NCBI RefSeq assembly: GCF_009937765.1
Contig: NZ_CP047089.1
Span: 2,974,272-3,038,271 of the forward strand
Length of the DNA: 64,000 bases
Source of the DNA: Bacillus pumilus
GTDB lineage: Bacteria; Bacillota; Bacilli; Bacillales; Bacillaceae
Reading direction: 5' to 3'
The notes under the pieces are model-generated. The model was not told where the DNA came from, ran no database searches, and saw nothing but the letters and a program-made list of their open reading frames with translations. Position 1 is the stretch's first letter; each line of letters starts with the position of its first letter. Below, piece by piece: positions 53,554 through 62,405 of the stretch. The translations under genes and the position numbers were made by a program.

Positions 53554-53739
53554 AGTCTTTCCCACCAATCTTCACTAAACTCATAACCAAAAAGACGATA
53601 ATCCGATTGTAGCTTAAAATGAAGGCGCTGTCTTTATTTTTCCACTAAAGTTTACTTCTTTTGCGAAAAAAAGCATTAAAAAAAGGAAAATGAGGGTAAA
53701 TAAGAGTATTCAGTTCGATAGATAGAAGGGAGCAACCAA

Positions 53740-55068
53740 ATGAAATATGTGATCATTGGCGGAGATGCAGCAGGAATGAGCTGTGCGATGCAAATATATC
53801 GAGAGGACCCAGATGCACATATTGTCGCTTTTGAAAAAGGAGAGATTTTCTCATATGGACAGTGCGGCCTTCCCTACTTGATTGGCGGTCTCATTGATCA
53901 TCACAGCAAGCTGATTGCACGCAGCGCTGAAACGTTTCGCGGCAAATACGGGATTGATGCTAGATACTTACATGAAGTGACCTCCATTGACCCAAAGCAA
54001 AAAACGGTGTCAGGGTCTCATACAAAAACAAAAGAACCCTTTACCGAAAGCTATGACCGCCTCTTAATTGCCACAGGGGCAAGCCCGGTCACACTGAATA
54101 TAAATAATCGGCCGCTAGAAGGCGTACACGTATTAAAAACCATTCCGCATGCGCTGTCCATTTTAGACCATTTAAAACAAGATATCGCACATGTCACCAT
54201 TATAGGCGGTGGATATATAGGCTTAGAGATGGCTGAAAATTTAAAAGCGCTGGGAAAAAAAGTACATATCATTCAGCGAGGTTCAACACTTGGCCCTGGC
54301 TTTGACCCCGATATGGCAAAGCATCTCAAAGAAGAGGCGGATGCCGAGGGCATTCACGTGACACTCGGGGAAACCGTGCAGACATTAGAGGGCAAGTCAC
54401 ATGTCACAGCTGTTCAAACAGACAAACAAACCATAAAAACTGATATGGTCATCATGGCCATCGGCGTCACTCCGCAAACATCCTTTTTAGACAAAACAGG
54501 AATCAAACGTCTTTCAAATGGCGCCATTGTTGTAAATGAATATATGCAAACCAATGTAAAAGACATCTATGCTGCCGGGGATTGCGCAGCCACTTATCAC
54601 CGCATCAAACAATCACTCGATTATATTCCGCTCGGCACAACGGCGAATAAACAGGGAAGAATCGCTGGTTTTCATATGACGGGAACAAATCGGGCGTTTC
54701 AAGGGGTGACTGGAACGGCCGTCATGAAATTTATGAGCATGACAGCAGGACGAACGGGTTTATCTGAAAAGGAAGCACAAGCTGCTGATATTCCTTTTTC
54801 CACCATCACCATTGACAGTACGGATCACGCTGGATATTACCCAGATGCGCAGAAAATGAAAATCAAACTGATTTACAGAAGTGATGACTACACCTTGCTC
54901 GGTGCCCAAATCATCGGAAAAAGCGGTGTAGATAAACGGATCGATGTGATGGCAACTGCTCTTTACCAACAGCTAACCATAACAGATCTTGAAGATTTAG
55001 ATATTAGCTATGCACCGCCTTTTAACAGTGTGTGGGACCCGCTTCAACAAGCAGCAAGACGGAGATGA
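53740..55068 (+). CDS. CoA-disulfide reductase/NADH oxidase-like flavoenzyme
   Basis: A 442-residue pyridine-nucleotide-disulphide oxidoreductase with a single redox cysteine, Cys42 in SYGQCGLPY, as in CoA-disulfide reductases and NADH oxidases. FAD and NAD sites: VIIGGDAAGMSCAM and IIGGGYIGLEMAEN; the C-terminal dimerisation domain carries YAPPFNSVWDP. It probably keeps CoA or a related thiol reduced. GGGAGCAACC precedes the start. Divergent from coaA. Confidence 0.88.
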   Translation: MKYVIIGGDAAGMSCAMQIYREDPDAHIVAFEKGEIFSYGQCGLPYLIGGLIDHHSKLIARSAETFRGKYGIDARYLHEVTSIDPKQKTVSGSHTKTKEPFTESYDRLLIATGASPVTLNINNRPLEGVHVLKTIPHALSILDHLKQDIAHVTIIGGGYIGLEMAENLKALGKKVHIIQRGSTLGPGFDPDMAKHLKEEADAEGIHVTLGETVQTLEGKSHVTAVQTDKQTIKTDMVIMAIGVTPQTSFLDKTGIKRLSNGAIVVNEYMQTNVKDIYAAGDCAATYHRIKQSLDYIPLGTTANKQGRIAGFHMTGTNRAFQGVTGTAVMKFMSMTAGRTGLSEKEAQAADIPFSTITIDSTDHAGYYPDAQKMKIKLIYRSDDYTLLGAQIIGKSGVDKRIDVMATALYQQLTITDLEDLDISYAPPFNSVWDPLQQAARRR

Positions 55069-55096
55069 AATAACGGTCAAAATGGCGTCTCATTTC

Positions 55097-55133
55097 AAAA
55101 AAAGAAACCAGTTCATAACCGGTTTCTTTTTTG
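55097..55133. terminator. Bidirectional terminator between the flavoenzyme and yqjQ genes
   Basis: AGAAACC / GGTTTCT with inner pairing AGTT/AACC, flanked by A- and T-runs. Confidence 0.8.
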
Positions 55134-55910
55134 TTATTTTTTCATCATCGCTTTGCGTGCTGCTTTTTCAAATAAAAATGGAAATAATTGATATAATTTA
55201 CTGCCAGCATTCATCCAACCTGGCAGATTAATTTCTCTTTTTTTCGTCATCATAGCGGATACGACCTTCCCAGCCACTTTGTCCGCACTAAGCATCATGA
55301 ATTCAACATTCTTCACATATTCACCGCTGCGATCGGCGATGGTAAAGAAGTCAGTGGCAATCGGGCCTGGATTCACTGTGGTGACGTGAATGCCGATGTC
55401 TGACAGCTCCATTCTGAGACTGTTTGAAAAACCAAGGACGGCATGCTTGGATGCAGAATAAATGGCTGATTTCGGGGTGGCAATCTTTCCTGCCTGGGAG
55501 GCAATATTGATAATATGTCCATGTCCTCTTTGTTTCATCTCTGGGATGACCTTTTTCGTGCAGGCGATTAAACCAAACACGTTTACTTCAAACATCGACA
55601 CCATTTCCTCAATGGATGCATCTTCAACGAGGTCAAACGCACCAAAACCGGCATTGTTCACCAAAATATCAACTGCCCCCACTTCTTCATATGCGCGATC
55701 AATGCCCTCAAGATGGCTGACATCTAGCTCCACAATGTGACACATCCCGCCGGCATTCGTAATCTTTTCTTTTACATCCGTTAACTTTTCAATACGTCTT
55801 GCTGAAATAATAATCTCTGCGCCTTCTTCTGCTGCCAAGTACGCCATTTTTTCACCAATGCCACCAGATGCGCCTGTAATCCATATTCTCTTTCCTGTTA
55901 ATCGTCCCAT
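55134..55910 (-). CDS. yqjQ: SDR-family oxidoreductase (YqjQ)
   Basis: A 258-residue short-chain dehydrogenase with [21 protein letters not shown] and a complete YSASK catalytic site; the C-terminal 25 residues extend beyond the fold with a hydrophobic patch. ATG 55910 is eight bases after AAGGAG. Coupled to yqjP upstream. Substrate unknown. Confidence 0.88.
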   Translation of the reverse strand: MGRLTGKRIWITGASGGIGEKMAYLAAEEGAEIIISARRIEKLTDVKEKITNAGGMCHIVELDVSHLEGIDRAYEEVGAVDILVNNAGFGAFDLVEDASIEEMVSMFEVNVFGLIACTKKVIPEMKQRGHGHIINIASQAGKIATPKSAIYSASKHAVLGFSNSLRMELSDIGIHVTTVNPGPIATDFFTIADRSGEYVKNVEFMMLSADKVAGKVVSAMMTKKREINLPGWMNAGSKLYQLFPFLFEKAARKAMMKK

Positions 55911-55922
55911 GCGTTTCACTCC

Positions 55923-56873
55923 TTAGTTTGCCTTGTAATAGAGAATTCCATCTTTTTGCACTTCTTCAATTTGTCCAGCTTCTAAGAGGACATCAAGCTG
56001 CCCAACTGTCTCCGACATCGTTAAAAATAAGGCCTCTTCGTAAAGCACTGGAAATAGCTTGCGGCAAAGATGAAAGGCAGTCATTTCTTTTCGTTTAAGT
56101 AGCTGATACATCGTATTTGCCCGTTTTTCTTGTTTCTTAAATCTTTCTTCGATTAATTCATGATGAGACGTGATGAGCTGCCCGTGGCCTGGATAAATCG
56201 TCTTGATTGGTAGATGTAGTAATCGATTGAGTGATGCTTTATATTGAAGCAGCGATTTTTGGCGTTCCTCCCCTTCATACGGCGCTTCCATTAAAGGGTT
56301 TGAGGAAATGGTTGTCAAAAGCAGATCTCCACCAATGAAATGGCCCGTTGTTTCATCTAGAAAGGAAAGATGAGATTGTGCATGTCCCGGTGTTTCCATC
56401 ACGAAGAACTGTTCATGCCCTTTCAACCGATCGCCTTCTTTGATGACGTCATCTACATGTGCAGTACAGGAATATGTATACGATTGCTTCACGATTCTTT
56501 CACACTCATCAGGGCGAAGCGGCACACCTAACTGCTGAAAAAGGTGTTTCGTAAAAGCAATTTGGCGCTCTTTAAACAAAGGGTCTTGGCTAATATACGG
56601 CTCATTCAACTGATGTCCGATCACGCGGACATGAGGTTTCATCAGATTTAAAAGACCGACATGATCGGCATGATGATGGGTCAACACCACTTGATCAATA
56701 TCGTCAATTGATAAACGATGCTCATGTAATTGCGTGACAAAGGCGTGCTCCGCCTCTTCTGTCATCGGCCCGCAGTCCACTAAGGTCACAGCTTCACCTT
56801 TTAAAATATATGCATGTACATCCCCCACAGCGAATGGTGTCGGGATGGATAATTGAATGATGTCTTCTTTCAC
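55923..56873 (-). CDS. yqjP: MBL-fold metallo-hydrolase (YqjP)
   Basis: A 316-residue metallo-beta-lactamase-fold hydrolase with the metal motif LTHHHADHVGLL, then ETPGHAQSHLSF and GGDLLL, plus a helical C-terminal domain as in the LACTB2-like group. The start is GTG behind GGAGATGA. Substrate unknown. Confidence 0.88.
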   Translation of the reverse strand: MKEDIIQLSIPTPFAVGDVHAYILKGEAVTLVDCGPMTEEAEHAFVTQLHEHRLSIDDIDQVVLTHHHADHVGLLNLMKPHVRVIGHQLNEPYISQDPLFKERQIAFTKHLFQQLGVPLRPDECERIVKQSYTYSCTAHVDDVIKEGDRLKGHEQFFVMETPGHAQSHLSFLDETTGHFIGGDLLLTTISSNPLMEAPYEGEERQKSLLQYKASLNRLLHLPIKTIYPGHGQLITSHHELIEERFKKQEKRANTMYQLLKRKEMTAFHLCRKLFPVLYEEALFLTMSETVGQLDVLLEAGQIEEVQKDGILYYKAN

Positions 56874-56998
56874 TTTTTTATGTCATCTCCTGATTTTTGA
56901 CTCATGGTTCATTGTCATTTCGTCTTCTTTATTCATTGTATCCTGCAAAGGGCAGACTGTCATGCGGTTTAGGCGGTCAATTTTTTTGTCTGTCCCTA

Positions 56999-57028
56999 TT
57001 GACACAAACTTGTCCATCGTTGCATAAT
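56999..57028 (+). promoter_or_regulatory. Sigma-A promoter of the proI T-box leader
   Basis: TTGACA (56999-57004), 18-base spacer, CATAAT (57023-57028). Confidence 0.75.
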
Positions 57029-57034
57029 GAACAA

Positions 57035-57270
57035 CAAATATAAGATGTGCGATGACAAGGATTAGTAAGCAAAATAATGATGCAAGAGAGTGAGGTCCAC
57101 CGGCTGTAAGACCTCACCATCCTCTTTTTTGCTGAACCTACCCTTTGAGCTGTTAGGCAAACCTAAACGTTTCCCGCGTTAAGGGACTAGAGCTGAGTAT
57201 GCATATTTGCATGCTAATTGAGGGTGGTACCGCGAAAAACCTTTCGTCCTTTTCAGGCGAGAGGTTTTTT
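57035..57270 (+). promoter_or_regulatory. T-box riboswitch, proline specifier, upstream of proI
   Basis: The conserved T-box GGGTGGTACCGCG is at 57222-57234. Upstream, Stem I shows the AGTAA bulge near 57064, a GAGAGTGAGG ... CCTCACC distal hairpin (about 57087-57118), and a specifier loop GAACCTACC in which CCU (57137-57139), a proline codon, occupies the specifier position. The terminator hairpin AACCTTTCGTC / GGCGAGAGGTT with T-run lies at 57239-57270. Uncharged tRNA-Pro would favour the antiterminator and proI expression. Confidence 0.93.
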
Positions 57271-57295
57271 TATTTTCTACAAGGAGGAGCAGCTT

Positions 57296-58123
57296 ATGAG
57301 TAAAATTGGATTTATTGGTGCAGGCTCAATGGCAGAGTCTATGATAAAAGGTTTATTAAAAAGCGGCATCATGTCAAATGAAGATATGATTGTCACAAAC
57401 AAAACAAATGAAAAACGGCTAGAAGAATTAAAGGTGCGTTATGGGGTGAAAACGGATTTCTCTCGTTCTTTTATTTATGAAGAAGCCGATATTCTCGTAT
57501 TTGCTTTAAAACCGAAAGATGCGGAAAGCGGGATATCTGAAGTGCGGCCTCATTTACAAGGGCAGCTGATCATTTCGATTTTAGCGGGCATCTCCATCGA
57601 AACGATTCAACACTATGCTGGCGAGAAGACTGCAGTGGTTCGCGCGATGCCAAATACATCTGCGGCCATTCAGCAATCAGCAACAGCCATTGCCGTTAGT
57701 CAAGAAGTGACAGAGGATCAAAAGAAAAAAGCAATCGAGCTGTTTGAAACGATCGGTCATGTGACGGTATTAGATGAATCACAGCTAAATGCTGTTACGG
57801 CTATTGCAGGAAGCGGCCCAGCCTTTATTTATCATTTGATTGAAGGAATGGAGCGTGGCGCTTCGGAACTTGGGATGGACCAAGCAACAGCGAAGTTGCT
57901 CATCTGCCAAATGATTGCGGGCGCCGCAAACATGCTTCAAAGCAGCGGTAAAGAACCTGCTGAACTGCGCAAAGAAATCACAAGTGAAGGCGGAACGACA
58001 GAAGCCGGCCTGAACACACTTGCTTCCTATCAATTTGAAGAAGCCGTTGTCGATTGTGTCAAAACCGCAACAAAACGTGCAGCAGAATTAAACGAAATGT
58101 TTTCAGCAAACACGTATAAATGA
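57296..58123 (+). CDS. proI: Pyrroline-5-carboxylate reductase
   Basis: A 275-residue enzyme, last step of proline synthesis. NADPH site GFIGAGSMAESMIKG at the N-terminus; the family signature near the C-terminus is ITSEGGTTEAGLNTL. ATG 57296 has AAGGAGG nine bases upstream; the open frame further upstream runs through the T-box terminator and is not real. Corresponds to yqjO/proI of B. subtilis. Confidence 0.95.
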   Translation: MSKIGFIGAGSMAESMIKGLLKSGIMSNEDMIVTNKTNEKRLEELKVRYGVKTDFSRSFIYEEADILVFALKPKDAESGISEVRPHLQGQLIISILAGISIETIQHYAGEKTAVVRAMPNTSAAIQQSATAIAVSQEVTEDQKKKAIELFETIGHVTVLDESQLNAVTAIAGSGPAFIYHLIEGMERGASELGMDQATAKLLICQMIAGAANMLQSSGKEPAELRKEITSEGGTTEAGLNTLASYQFEEAVVDCVKTATKRAAELNEMFSANTYK

Positions 58124-58128
58124 TAGAG

Positions 58129-58165
58129 AAAAGCACCTGTTTTGATGACAGGTGCTTTTTATTTT
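58129..58165 (+). terminator. Terminator of proI
   Basis: AAAAGCACCTGT / ACAGGTGCTTTT stem, seven-base loop, T-rich tail. Confidence 0.9.
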
Positions 58166-58276
58166 TATCTAATAAGTGATTTGTCACAAATAATTAACAA
58201 ATATTAACAAGGGATATATTACCTTTTACCGAATTACTTATATGTACCATAAAAATGAGGAAGAGGAGTGTTTTAA

Positions 58277-58549
58277 ATGAAATTAGTTAAGGTTCTTACT
58301 GGATCCGCATTGTCACTCGCTTTACTTTTTTCCGCAGCACCGGCATTTGCTACAAGTGCACATTCTAATGCAGAGGATGTCCGTGTTACAAGTGATTTTA
58401 AAGCTCAACTTTACACATGGGATATTACCAACTCTACTGGTATTTTTGCCAATTCGTTTGAACAAGATGGGATTAAGTGGTATATAAAGGGCATCACTAA
58501 AAATTCTGATGGAACTTGGACAGCTCATTATGAGGGTAGACGAGTATAA
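58277..58549 (+). CDS. LCI-family antimicrobial peptide precursor
   Basis: A 90-residue preprotein. The signal peptide LTGSALSLALLFSAAPAFA is nearly the one I recall for B. subtilis LCI. The mature part ends in STGIFANSFEQDGIKWYIKG and TAHYEGRRV, matching the LCI core (NG-FA-SF-DG-KW-K ... YE). LCI is a secreted beta-sheet peptide active against plant-pathogenic bacteria. AGGAGTG precedes the ATG. No dedicated export or immunity gene is adjacent. A second, divergent paralogue is at 43087. Confidence 0.85.
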   Translation: MKLVKVLTGSALSLALLFSAAPAFATSAHSNAEDVRVTSDFKAQLYTWDITNSTGIFANSFEQDGIKWYIKGITKNSDGTWTAHYEGRRV

Positions 58550-58557
58550 TTCTAACT

Positions 58558-58584
58558 GGGAGCCTACGGCTCCCCTTACTATTT
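58558..58584 (+). terminator. Terminator of the LCI-family gene
   Basis: GGGAGCC / GGCTCCC with a three-base loop; the T-run is delayed (CCTTACTATTTT). Confidence 0.6.
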
Positions 58585-58703
58585 TAAAGTAATAAAACAT
58601 TCTCCTCCCTTCTTCTTTTCTCATTAACCTTCATTTACTCTACATCTTCCACACAAAAGCACATAAGCTTCAAAGACTCTGAAACCTCGTACATAAACAA
58701 GAC

Positions 58704-60317
58704 TTACTTTTTCTCTAACAAAGCATGAATCGCTGATTCTAGTAATTCTGGCAAAATGCCGAATGAGAACGGAATGTGCAGGCGCTCCGTCCATTTGTGC
58801 GGGTCCTTTCCTAATGGACCCACGTTGATGACTGGAACGTAAAGTGCTCCCTTTTCTCCTTCCGGTAAAGAATAGCCTTTCTGGTAAAGCGGCATATTGG
58901 TCGTATAATGCCCTACGTCCTGTTTTTCGAGATGTAAATAACTCAAATCCGACAATCCCGGAAAATATTTCACTTCTTCTATTTCAAGTCCATAACTCTT
59001 CTTTGCCTCTATTTGAATCCTCTTTAAGGTTGCTTGGATATGCGGATCTTCCGTTGAGGAAACTGCTGGATAAAATGGCGGACTATAAAATAGAACAATA
59101 AGTGGCCCTTCTTCCTTACAAAGCGTCGTTAGCTCAGAAACGATTTTGGTTGAAAAATCACGATCTCCAAGCTCACCTCGATTGGCAAACGCATAGTTCA
59201 CAATGCGTTCAACCTCTTGTTTACCTGAGCGTTCAGCAGCTTTTTGATACAGCTCTTGATACGTGAGAACGGTAATCCTTGTATCAATCGGTGTAAAAGG
59301 TTTAAAGCGCTGAAATCCTGCTGTTTTTTGTTTGAGATCAGCTTCGATTTGGTCTGCTGCTTGTTTCGCTGTGTCATAAAGAAGCCCGTGCAGTTCTTCA
59401 CTTGAACGATTCATCATCAGCACATTAAATAAAGAAACAGCGGTGTGAGGTGTTTGAACGGAATAGGCTTCTTTTAAATCCTTTTGCATTAAATTGGTTG
59501 GAGGTGGCGTGACTTCACCGTCTACTTCCTCACAGTAATCACTATTCAACTCTAACAGCCGATTTAATTCAGACACCATAAAATTCGCATTTAAGCCTGA
59601 GAACGGCTCTCCTACATGTGTTTCAATTCCTTTGCAGAAAAACCCGGCCAGCACCTTCCCTATACTGCCTGTATACATATAATAATGTTCATCACCAGGA
59701 TATTTTTCAAACATAGGCTCACTGTTTAAGCATGCGGTATAATCAAGATTGTGCTTTTCTTTAAGCTCCTTTAGTTTTGGAACAGCTTCAAGCATCCCTT
59801 GAGAATTCACTTCTTCATCTGGGACTGTGACAAGTAGGACATTTCCATCAAATGTCTCTGCCATCGCTCTTTCCAGCATAGACAGCTGTACAGTAAGACC
59901 TGCCTTCATATCCATGGCACCTCTTCCAAACAACCAGTCACCTGAAGCTAGATCTTCCCTTGCTCTTTTTGGGAGAAGCGCACTTTTTTGAGAAAATGAC
60001 GCCATTAACTCCTCTGGCTTGCATGCCATGTTTTGAAATTCACCGTAATCTTCTGTATCGACGACATCGAAATGACTAAGCAGCAAAACGGTACGAGAAA
60101 GAGAACTACGCTTTACAAGCGCCGTTAAATAATATCGGCCATCTTTCATCGGATGCAAAGCCAAATGATCAGGGTTCTGCTTGTAATAAGGCCGCTCCCT
60201 CAATAAATAATATAAATATTCAGCTAACGCCACTTCTCCAGTTGTACCCGATATGCTTTCATACTGCATAAGAGCTGTGAGCAGTTCCTTTCGTTCACTC
60301 TCTGTTTGCCATTTCAT
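58704..60317 (-). CDS. yqjN: M20-family peptidase, RocB-like (YqjN)
   Basis: A 537-residue metallopeptidase. Metal ligands are in LLLSHFDVVDTEDYG, GAMDMKAGL and PDEEVNSQG, and a dimerisation lid lies in the middle. It resembles B. subtilis YqjN and RocB, linked to amino acid or arginine use. ATG 60317 has AAGGGGGAG upstream. Exact substrate unknown. Confidence 0.88.
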   Translation of the reverse strand: MKWQTESERKELLTALMQYESISGTTGEVALAEYLYYLLRERPYYKQNPDHLALHPMKDGRYYLTALVKRSSLSRTVLLLSHFDVVDTEDYGEFQNMACKPEELMASFSQKSALLPKRAREDLASGDWLFGRGAMDMKAGLTVQLSMLERAMAETFDGNVLLVTVPDEEVNSQGMLEAVPKLKELKEKHNLDYTACLNSEPMFEKYPGDEHYYMYTGSIGKVLAGFFCKGIETHVGEPFSGLNANFMVSELNRLLELNSDYCEEVDGEVTPPPTNLMQKDLKEAYSVQTPHTAVSLFNVLMMNRSSEELHGLLYDTAKQAADQIEADLKQKTAGFQRFKPFTPIDTRITVLTYQELYQKAAERSGKQEVERIVNYAFANRGELGDRDFSTKIVSELTTLCKEEGPLIVLFYSPPFYPAVSSTEDPHIQATLKRIQIEAKKSYGLEIEEVKYFPGLSDLSYLHLEKQDVGHYTTNMPLYQKGYSLPEGEKGALYVPVINVGPLGKDPHKWTERLHIPFSFGILPELLESAIHALLEKK

Positions 60318-60458
60318 CCGTTCTCCCCCTTTGCTTTCTCTATTTTCTCCATTATACAAAAACGTGTATAAAAGCTATATTCTTTGAGCACCTTTTATGA
60401 CGAAAGTTTGAATGGCTGTTATAATCGGCTATACAATTCTATGAGGAGGCGAAGGTAT

Positions 60459-61475
60459 TTGGAAACAAAACTCTTTTCACCTTGGACATTAAAAGGTGTG
60501 ACGCTGAAAAACCGCATCGTGATGTCCCCGATGTGTATGTATTCATCCTATGATCGTGATGGGAAATTACAGCCTTTCCACTTTACACATTATATTTCCC
60601 GTGCCCAAGGTCAAGCTGGGCTAATCATGGTGGAGGCAAGTGCCGTTTCACCCGAGGGAAGAATTAGTGATCAAGATCTCGGGATTTGGAGTGATGAGCA
60701 CATTGAAGGCTTCGCTTCATTAAACGAACAAATCAAAGCATACGGAACCAAGACAGCCATCCAGCTGGCTCATGCAGGACGTAAAGCTGAACTAGATGGT
60801 GACATCCTGGCACCATCCAGCATTCCATTTGATGAACAGTCTAAAACCCCTGTCCAAATGTCTGTCGATCAAATCAAAGATACCGTTCAGGCGTTTCAGG
60901 ATGCAGCTGTCCGGGCAAAAAAGGCCGGCTTTGACATCATTGAAATTCATGGGGCACATGGCTATTTGATTAATGAGTTTCTTTCACCGCTAGCAAATCA
61001 TCGAACAGATGATTATGGCGGTTCACCAGAGAACCGTTACCGTTTCTTAAGAGAAGTTGTCAATGCAGTCAATGAAGTATGGGACGGACCATTATTTGTC
61101 CGTGTGTCGGCTTCTGACTACACGACAAAAGGACTTGACATTGCCGATTACATTGGCATTGCGACATGGCTGAAGGAACAAGGTGTCGACTTAATCGATG
61201 TCAGCTCAGGCGCTGTCGTACAGGCGAGAATCAGCACATTCCCTGGCTACCAAGTGACCTTCGCAGAAAAAATCAAAGAAGGTGCCGGTATTCAAACAGG
61301 TGCTGTCGGACTGATCACATCTGGTGTACAGGCAGAGGAGATTTTACGAAATCAGCGTGCAGACTTAATTTTTATCGGCAGAGAATTTTTACGGGATCCA
61401 TACTTTCCAAAAACAGCTGCTGAAGAGCTTCGTACATCCATCGAAGGCCCGCGTCAATATGACCGCGCTTGGTAA
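60459..61475 (+). CDS. namA: NADPH dehydrogenase, old yellow enzyme family (YqjM)
   Basis: A 338-residue FMN-binding ene-reductase, the length of B. subtilis YqjM. Active-site segments: SPMCMYSS (Cys26 region), [27 protein letters not shown] (here HGAH where YqjM has HAAH), and [12 protein letters not shown]. It reduces activated double bonds and responds to electrophilic stress in B. subtilis. The start is TTG 60459 after GAGGAGG; the longer upstream frame is not credible. Confidence 0.93.
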   Translation: METKLFSPWTLKGVTLKNRIVMSPMCMYSSYDRDGKLQPFHFTHYISRAQGQAGLIMVEASAVSPEGRISDQDLGIWSDEHIEGFASLNEQIKAYGTKTAIQLAHAGRKAELDGDILAPSSIPFDEQSKTPVQMSVDQIKDTVQAFQDAAVRAKKAGFDIIEIHGAHGYLINEFLSPLANHRTDDYGGSPENRYRFLREVVNAVNEVWDGPLFVRVSASDYTTKGLDIADYIGIATWLKEQGVDLIDVSSGAVVQARISTFPGYQVTFAEKIKEGAGIQTGAVGLITSGVQAEEILRNQRADLIFIGREFLRDPYFPKTAAEELRTSIEGPRQYDRAW

Positions 61476-61488
61476 AAATGCATAGGAA

Positions 61489-61526
61489 AAAGGTGTCTAT
61501 TTTTTGAAATAGGCATCTTTTTTATT
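61489..61526 (+). terminator. Terminator of namA
   Basis: AGGTGTCTATTT / AAATAGGCATCT stem, four-base loop, T-run. Confidence 0.85.
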
Positions 61527-61595
61527 TTTAAGAGAAACATCTCTGCCTTGTGTGCCGTCTTTTAGCTAAAGAACCACTTTAGAGGAGATGGAATA

Positions 61596-62360
61596 ATGAA
61601 CTCGGCAATGATTGAAAGAATGTATCATATAGATGGACACCATTTTTATACAAAACATCGTCAAGGTAAAAGGCAAGCCACCATTATCTTTGAAGCAGGC
61701 TACGGCATTTCCGGTGATACGTGGTCGAATATGGCCCGTGATATTGATCCTGAGCTTGGGGTTTTCTTATATGATCGGTTAGGAAATGGAAAAAGCAGTG
61801 ACAGCAGTAAAGGAAGAACATTACATGATCTAGCAGATGATTTAGATGCGCTACTAGAAGAAGCCAATATTCAGCCGCCCTTTCTCATTGTAGCTCACTC
61901 ATTTGGCTCACTTGTCAGCCGGTTATGGGCAAGCCGCAGAGGAGATGACGTCATTGGCATGGTGCTGTTAGACCCAGCAAGTGAGGAGCAAGAACAGGTC
62001 ATCCTCCCGCTTTTATCTAAGGAAGAACGCACCTCATACATGGCGCAATTTACAGCAGAATGTACGCATGAGGACTTTCAGCAAATGCTAAGCACAATGA
62101 AAGAGGAACAAACCCATTATGGAATGATGCCGCTCCTTGTCATTTCATCAGGTAAGAACCGGTTGTTTCATCCAGCGCACGAGGCTTGGCTCAGACTTCA
62201 TAAACGGATGCTGTCTTTGTCATCCCAAAGTGGATGGATTCAAGCGCAGAACAGCTCGCACTATATTCATCATGATGAACCGCATATTGTACAGCTTGCA
62301 ATCTATGATGTATGGTGCGCAGCCAAACAACCTGTTTCCTATTATCAAACAGCCAATTAA
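61596..62360 (+). CDS. yqjL: Alpha/beta hydrolase (YqjL)
   Basis: A 254-residue alpha/beta hydrolase: nucleophile elbow IVAHSFGSLVS, DRLGNGKSSDS, and a final His in SSHYIHHDEPH. Resembles B. subtilis YqjL, linked to paraquat resistance. AGAGGAG precedes the ATG. Substrate unknown. Confidence 0.88.
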   Translation: MNSAMIERMYHIDGHHFYTKHRQGKRQATIIFEAGYGISGDTWSNMARDIDPELGVFLYDRLGNGKSSDSSKGRTLHDLADDLDALLEEANIQPPFLIVAHSFGSLVSRLWASRRGDDVIGMVLLDPASEEQEQVILPLLSKEERTSYMAQFTAECTHEDFQQMLSTMKEEQTHYGMMPLLVISSGKNRLFHPAHEAWLRLHKRMLSLSSQSGWIQAQNSSHYIHHDEPHIVQLAIYDVWCAAKQPVSYYQTAN

Positions 62361-62362
62361 AA

Positions 62363-62405
62363 ACAAAAACTCCTTGACTAGTGACGCGTCAAGGAGTTTT
62401 TTTCT
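62363..62405. terminator. Bidirectional terminator between yqjL and the aminotransferase gene
   Basis: AACTCCTTGAC / GTCAAGGAGTT with a nine-base loop, flanked by A- and T-runs. Confidence 0.92.

Noticed and set aside
57218-57295. Open frame extending proI upstream
   Set aside because: It reads through the T-box and its terminator; the ribosome site and family start place the gene at 57296.
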